A program made the position numbers and the translations under genes. A DNA stretch of 64,000 nt from positions 1 to 64,000 of the IMG/VR virus record IMGVR_UViG_3300040771_000271. One strand, given 5' to 3'. Under the pieces are notes generated by a model that saw only the letters and a list, made by a program, of their open reading frames with translations, had not been told where the DNA came from and ran no database searches. Source of the stretch: a virus. This document shows positions 58,959 to 64,000 of the stretch, piece after piece (within the stretch, counting starts at the first letter, position 1; each line of letters begins with the position of its first letter).

Positions 58959-61900
58959 ATGCTAGATAATACAAACCCCCTTTCAGGACTCTCAAATCCA
59001 AGACAAACTAACTTTTTAACTAGCGATACTAATGCTCAACCCATACCTACTCAGCAAATTGCGGAGGATATAAGATTAAAAAGTAGCCCTAGGTATTCAG
59101 ACTTTTTAACTTCCTTTCAACAAGAAAATCAACCTAACAGTTTAGATGCATTTAAAGATAATAGGTTAAAATTAAAAGAGTTCTCTGTAAATATAGAAGA
59201 CACATATATTAGATTAAATGATAATACTTATCAATCTAAATTTGAAAATTATATAGAAGGAACTAATAATGAAGAGCGTCTAGCACAAGGGCAATCCACT
59301 TCTGATAAATGGATAAATGGACTTGAAAAATTAGTTTTAAAAACAGGTAATGTTGTATTAGGAAATACAGTGGGCTTTGTTAATGGTTTTATAGAAGCAG
59401 CTAAACAAGGAAGTATTTCAGCAGTTTATGATAATGATTTTACTAAAACTCTTGATGATTGGAACACTAAATTAGACTATAAACTACCAAATTACTATAC
59501 TCAACAAGAAAAAGATGCAGGGTTTGTAAATAGTTTAGGTAGTGCTAACTTCTGGGCTAATGATGTATTAGCAGGAACAGCATTTACTTTAGGTACGGTA
59601 GCTTCTGAAGCAATATGGGCTTATGCTACAGGTGGAGCAAGTTTGGCTCTAAAAGGAGCTAGAATAGGATCTAAGTTAGGTACAGCTGCTAGAGTAGGAG
59701 AAGAGGCTATAGTTGCAGAAAGGACTCTTTCGGGAATAGAAAAAATGAAGCAGTTTATAAAACAACCTTTAAAATCAACAGCTAGTAAGGGAGTAATAAA
59801 CAGAGAAGGAGCTATATTAGGAAGCAAGGCAGGAGAAATATTAAACACTGTAAGATTTGGATTAACATCTGCTTCTGGAGAAGCCTCTATAGAAGCTTGG
59901 CACTATAAAAAAGAAGCAAAAGAAAATTTCTACAATAACTTTGAAACATTAAATGGTAGAAAGCCTACAGATGATGAAATTAGTAAGTTTGAAGAGGATT
60001 TAGCTAATTCTGCTAATGCAGTTTTTGCTACAAACTATTTGTTGGTAGGTGGAGCTAACTTAGCATTTTTTGGAGGACAATTTGGAATAAAAAATCCTTT
60101 AAAATCACTATCTAAAGATGTAAATAAAGGGTTGTTTGGAATAGGTACACAAACAGTTGAAATAGGTGGTAAGAAAGTTGTACAAGCCTTAAAAGCTACC
60201 AAATTTCAAAATTTTGCGGGGAAAGCTTATGGAGTAAGTAGCAATTTATTTAATGAAGTTATACTTGAAGAAGGACTACAAGGAGTAACTACAAAAACAG
60301 CTAACAAATGGTTAGATAGTACTTACGATCCAAAAAAGACAGCAGAAAATCTAGACATGATGGGTATGGTGTATGAGTCTATGGGAGAAACTTATGGCAC
60401 TAAAGAAGGGTGGAAAGAGTTAGGAACTGCAGCTTTAACAACACTTATAGGTGGAGCAGCAACAGGAAACTTATTCGGGGGAGCTAAAGATATTGACAAC
60501 AAAAGAAAAGATATGGAATACAATGCAAGTGGATTAAACACATTTGCAGGAGATATATTTGTTAAGAGATTAGCTATGACTAATCAAATACAGGGAGCTA
60601 ATGAACGTAAAGCAGAGGCAGACGCTAAAGGAGATATAGTAGGCGGAGAAATAGCTAGAAATGATAGTATGTTTTCCCGACTCAACTTCAACTATAACAT
60701 TAAGAGAGACTCTAAAGATGATATTTCAGACTTGCAAGACTCTATCAATTTAATGTCTGTAGAGCAGTTTAAAGAGGCAGGAATAGAAGAGGAAAACATA
60801 GAACAGTTCAAAACAAATACTGTTGAAGAATATAAAACACTATCTGAATCCTTTGAAAAAAACAGGCAGTTTGCCGAAGCTATTATAGGTAAAGGAACTT
60901 TTGTAGGAGCTAACGAAGCAGGGTTAACAAATAAATCAGTACTTATTGAAGCTTTAACTTATAACCTCACAATGGGAGAAGTTACAGGCGGATTACAAAC
61001 TGATTTATTGACAAGTATTAAAAAAGAAATACTTGGAAACTTTACTCAAAGTAATGAACTGGTAGATGCTTTAGATATAGATAGAGTGCTCTTAAATTCA
61101 AGTGAGAAAACAAAGAAAACTTATCAAAATGTAAGTAGAAGAATAAAAACTTCAAATACTAAAAGGGAAGCTTTAAATAAAGAACTTTTAAGCTTAGAAA
61201 GAAATAAAAATAGTAAAGAGGATAATACAACATATAATCAAAGATATACTAAAGTATCAAGTAGATTATTAGAATTAGAAGAAGAGTATGCTCAGCTTAA
61301 GCAAGAAAGAGATGTTTTATTCAAAGCAGCTAAAGTAGAAAATCCTTTTATAAAAGATGATACATCTGTATCTTCTATAGATTTAGATAGTACAGAGAAA
61401 AGATTATCTGATTTAAATGATTTAGTAGAAAACTTAAAAGAAACTAATTTACCAGCACACTTAAAAATTAGCAAGTTAATCTCGGAGTACAACCGTTCAG
61501 TAGAGCAGTTTAAAGAGTTTGACAATACAGCTAAAAAACTTTCTGACCCTAAGTACAAACCTAAAGATCAAAGTAGTTTTCTTTCAAAAATTATTAATGG
61601 TAAAAAGTCTATGGACGAATTTACTAAAGAGTTTTTTATAGACACTATTAAAAATTATAATGACGTAAAAAATGCATACTTAAAAGAGCAAGCAGACGAA
61701 ATAAATGCTGACATTTCTAATGAAGAATATCAGAGTTTTAAAGATAATAAAGAAGTATCAGAGGAACTTTTAACTAAAATTTCGCAAAAAGTTAAAAGTA
61801 ATGAAACTTTATTACCTAGAGAAAAAGAAGTCTATGACAGTAATAAAGAGGAGATTGACGCAATAAAGGATACTATAGAAGTTACACCTCCAAAATCTGA

Positions 61901-64000
61901 AGAACCTATATTATCTTCTACAGAACAGCTTGTAAAAAGAATAGAAGATGCTATAGAAGCTAACAGTATCTCTATGACTTATGTAGGAGAAAGTTATGAC
62001 GACATTGTTAATGCTCAACCCAATCAAGAAGAATTAGAAGAGTATGAAGAATATTTAGAAAAAATTAATAATAGCAAAAGAAAAGATAAAGATTTTGCTA
62101 CAAGAGTAAACCCTAATTTTTCTTCAAATACTAAAGTTGAAATAGGTTTAACAAAAGAAGAACTTGTAAAATTTCAAAACTTAAATCTAAAACTTTCTCA
62201 ATGGAGAATGCTTGACGGAGCAGTAAGTGGAGAAAGTGAAAGTATAGCGGATTTAATTGAAATATTAAATCAAATGAAAATTTCAATTGAACAAGAAGAC
62301 ACTAAAAATAATATTACTAGTCAAGAATTTGTAACTATAAATGAGACAGATGAAGTACAAGCTTCTAACGATGTAACTCAAAATAGTTTCACTCAAGTTC
62401 ATGATAATGTTACTGCTAAAATAGTAACTATAAATAAAGAAAATGCTGTAAGATTTAGTGATTTAAACATAGGAACAGTTATAGACAGATTACAAGTACT
62501 ACCTATTATAATAACAGTAGATGGACAAAGTAGACAAGCTACAGAAGCCTTAGTACAAGAGTTTGGAAAAGTTAAAGGAACACAATTTAATTTTGGAGAA
62601 GCAACATTTACTATAGAAGATAGAGGTAGAATATCTATAAAAGAAACTGATTACAACATTGTAAAAGAAACTTTAAATTTAATACCATTGTCTTCAAATT
62701 TAACTTATAGCACTTACTCACCTGTATATCAAAAAGCAGGAGAAGAAGTAGTTCAAGTACCTTCCGATTTTACCCCATCATCTCCAATATCTTACAATCA
62801 AGAAGCAAATTATGAAGTTTCAGAAGGCGAAAATGTAGAGTTAGAAGTTAGATTTGACGACCCATATAATGCATCATTAATAGAAGAGCTTAGAAAATCA
62901 GGTAAAAAAATAAGTAAAGAGTTAGCTGAAAAAGTAGAAAAATCTTTAGTTATCTTTACAACTTTAAAAGGAGATCAAATTTCAGGATCTTTGAAAGCAA
63001 CTCATAGCACTATAGGAGAGGGAGTAACAGATAACAAATTCTTAGAAGTTAGAAAGAATGCATATTTAGCAGTTCTAGAAAATCTTAATAATGGTTCTAT
63101 AGGATTTAAGTTAAATTCAAAAGTACAAGTTAAAAATATAGTTTTAGGGTTTCCAAATATGAATACTCAACAAACAGATCAGGGTTATGAACCTCTAAAT
63201 GTAGGCTTTACAGAAGAAAGTCTAGGAGTGGTGGTAAATACAGGTTATGTTTTAAATGGTAAAAGCTTTCTTTCAAAAGATGAAAAAGGGGTAAGATTTG
63301 ATTTTACTACAAAATTGTCTAAAAAGAATAAAACTACTAAAATACCTGTAATTGTATTTGAGTACAAAGGTGTTAAAGTAGCATATCCTATAAGTTTAGT
63401 AACAACTACATTAGAAAAAAGTAGTGAGGTAGAGGATATATTTAATAATCAGCAGTTGTCTGAAGCGGAAAAAATAAAAAAAATTAACGCAAAACTTGTA
63501 GAGAATAACATAGAACCTAAACTATTTCAATTAACAAGCTTAGACCCTGTAAAACTAAGAAGTATTGCAGAAGCTATGAATAGTATTCAAGACTTTATAA
63601 ATGTTGAAACTTTGGCTGATAAAGATTATGATAAAAATTCACTAATATCTCAAGCACAAATAGCTATAAATTTAATATATAGACCTATAACTGCACCTAA
63701 ATTAGTTTTAGACTTTTCAAACTATTCAGGTGAAGGGTTTATAGCTCCAGAAGTAGAAGTTGTGGATGAAAGTGTAAATCAAGAAGTTGAAAAATACAAT
63801 AAGGAAATAGCTAAAATCTTAAAAAAACAGGAGACCATTGACAAAAAAATTGATAAAATAGAAAAGATATATCAAAGTCAAGTAAAGGTGTTGCAAAACA
63901 AAAGAGCAAAGGCTTCTGAGTATTATAGAATAGAGAAGTCTAGAGACTTAGCTTTAGCTAAATTAGACGCAGAAACTGAAATTCTTGACGATGAAATAGT
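58959..64000 (+). CDS. giant virion protein, partial (continues past right edge), at least 1680 aa
   Basis: The frame starts at ATG 58959 directly after the previous stop and remains open to the window end. The N-terminal part (MLDNTNPLSGLSNPRQTNFL; WINGLEKLVLKTGNVVLGNT) leads to long Ala/Gly-rich segments that could insert in a membrane (AGTAFTLGTVASEAIWAYAT; about 205-225, 355-380 and 490-505). Coiled coils follow (about 700-780, 890-920), then a beta-rich region and a charged coiled end. It is probably an ejected protein of the crAss-like type, possibly the one preceding the virion RNA polymerase. No polymerase motif is visible in the part shown. Confidence 0.75.
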   Translation, partial: MLDNTNPLSGLSNPRQTNFLTSDTNAQPIPTQQIAEDIRLKSSPRYSDFLTSFQQENQPNSLDAFKDNRLKLKEFSVNIEDTYIRLNDNTYQSKFENYIEGTNNEERLAQGQSTSDKWINGLEKLVLKTGNVVLGNTVGFVNGFIEAAKQGSISAVYDNDFTKTLDDWNTKLDYKLPNYYTQQEKDAGFVNSLGSANFWANDVLAGTAFTLGTVASEAIWAYATGGASLALKGARIGSKLGTAARVGEEAIVAERTLSGIEKMKQFIKQPLKSTASKGVINREGAILGSKAGEILNTVRFGLTSASGEASIEAWHYKKEAKENFYNNFETLNGRKPTDDEISKFEEDLANSANAVFATNYLLVGGANLAFFGGQFGIKNPLKSLSKDVNKGLFGIGTQTVEIGGKKVVQALKATKFQNFAGKAYGVSSNLFNEVILEEGLQGVTTKTANKWLDSTYDPKKTAENLDMMGMVYESMGETYGTKEGWKELGTAALTTLIGGAATGNLFGGAKDIDNKRKDMEYNASGLNTFAGDIFVKRLAMTNQIQGANERKAEADAKGDIVGGEIARNDSMFSRLNFNYNIKRDSKDDISDLQDSINLMSVEQFKEAGIEEENIEQFKTNTVEEYKTLSESFEKNRQFAEAIIGKGTFVGANEAGLTNKSVLIEALTYNLTMGEVTGGLQTDLLTSIKKEILGNFTQSNELVDALDIDRVLLNSSEKTKKTYQNVSRRIKTSNTKREALNKELLSLERNKNSKEDNTTYNQRYTKVSSRLLELEEEYAQLKQERDVLFKAAKVENPFIKDDTSVSSIDLDSTEKRLSDLNDLVENLKETNLPAHLKISKLISEYNRSVEQFKEFDNTAKKLSDPKYKPKDQSSFLSKIINGKKSMDEFTKEFFIDTIKNYNDVKNAYLKEQADEINADISNEEYQSFKDNKEVSEELLTKISQKVKSNETLLPREKEVYDSNKEEIDAIKDTIEVTPPKSEEPILSSTEQLVKRIEDAIEANSISMTYVGESYDDIVNAQPNQEELEEYEEYLEKINNSKRKDKDFATRVNPNFSSNTKVEIGLTKEELVKFQNLNLKLSQWRMLDGAVSGESESIADLIEILNQMKISIEQEDTKNNITSQEFVTINETDEVQASNDVTQNSFTQVHDNVTAKIVTINKENAVRFSDLNIGTVIDRLQVLPIIITVDGQSRQATEALVQEFGKVKGTQFNFGEATFTIEDRGRISIKETDYNIVKETLNLIPLSSNLTYSTYSPVYQKAGEEVVQVPSDFTPSSPISYNQEANYEVSEGENVELEVRFDDPYNASLIEELRKSGKKISKELAEKVEKSLVIFTTLKGDQISGSLKATHSTIGEGVTDNKFLEVRKNAYLAVLENLNNGSIGFKLNSKVQVKNIVLGFPNMNTQQTDQGYEPLNVGFTEESLGVVVNTGYVLNGKSFLSKDEKGVRFDFTTKLSKKNKTTKIPVIVFEYKGVKVAYPISLVTTTLEKSSEVEDIFNNQQLSEAEKIKKINAKLVENNIEPKLFQLTSLDPVKLRSIAEAMNSIQDFINVETLADKDYDKNSLISQAQIAINLIYRPITAPKLVLDFSNYSGEGFIAPEVEVVDESVNQEVEKYNKEIAKILKKQETIDKKIDKIEKIYQSQVKVLQNKRAKASEYYRIEKSRDLALAKLDAETEILDDEI

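Overview
The window looks like part of a large, AT-rich lytic phage genome of the crAss-like type infecting a member of the Bacteroidetes, most likely a flavobacterium. The host assignment rests on many promoters carrying the Bacteroidetes -7 element TAnnTTTG, on weak or absent Shine-Dalgarno sites, frequent TTG starts and A-rich leaders. The crAss-like assignment rests on the structural block: a large terminase and a very large portal, an IHF/HU-like protein beside ring/neck proteins, and a giant muzzle-type protein with an NEQSN segment near its N-terminus, followed by several approximately 1000-residue or larger virion proteins. No integrase or repressor is visible.

Positions 1 to 14,420 are transcribed leftward and hold small early genes and replication/recombination genes. 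These are a GroES-like co-chaperonin, an SSB-like protein, a nucleotide pyrophosphohydrolase-like protein, PhoH, a RecA/UvsX-like recombinase, an HNH-like protein, an SF2 helicase and a VirE/BT4734-like primase. GIY-YIG genes, two tRNAs (Met-CAT and Asn-GTT) and several structured non-coding stretches lie among them. At the far left an attC-like inverted repeat precedes a partial gene of unknown origin.

Positions 14,420 to 14,560 form a divergent promoter region. Rightward come two small regulatory or DNA-binding-like proteins, a full GroEL, small proteins, terminase, portal, a scaffold-like protein, the major capsid protein, connector candidates, and an abundant structural protein with a duplicated Cys-containing insert. 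Then follow a lysis cassette (30.7-32.7 kb) and a fibre cluster (32.7-40.2 kb) with a mosaic 1264-residue fibre. The neck/IHF/ring/muzzle block (40.4-49.1 kb) leads to a homing-endonuclease-disrupted lysozyme gene and a run of giant candidate ejection proteins that continues past the right edge.

Two promoter classes organise the genome. Early promoters read TAAATTTG-N20-TATATTTG and late promoters AAGNAATTTT-N20-TAnnTTTG, both with exactly 20 bases between the boxes. Late transcription units are bounded by clear hairpin terminators, one of which is fused to the next late promoter. The most unusual items are this promoter code, leaderless starts, a structured RNA of about 265 nt next to tRNA-Met, repeated [F/Y]-[Q/K]-x-GG motifs in the giant proteins, and ADP-ribosyltransferase-like domains in one of them.
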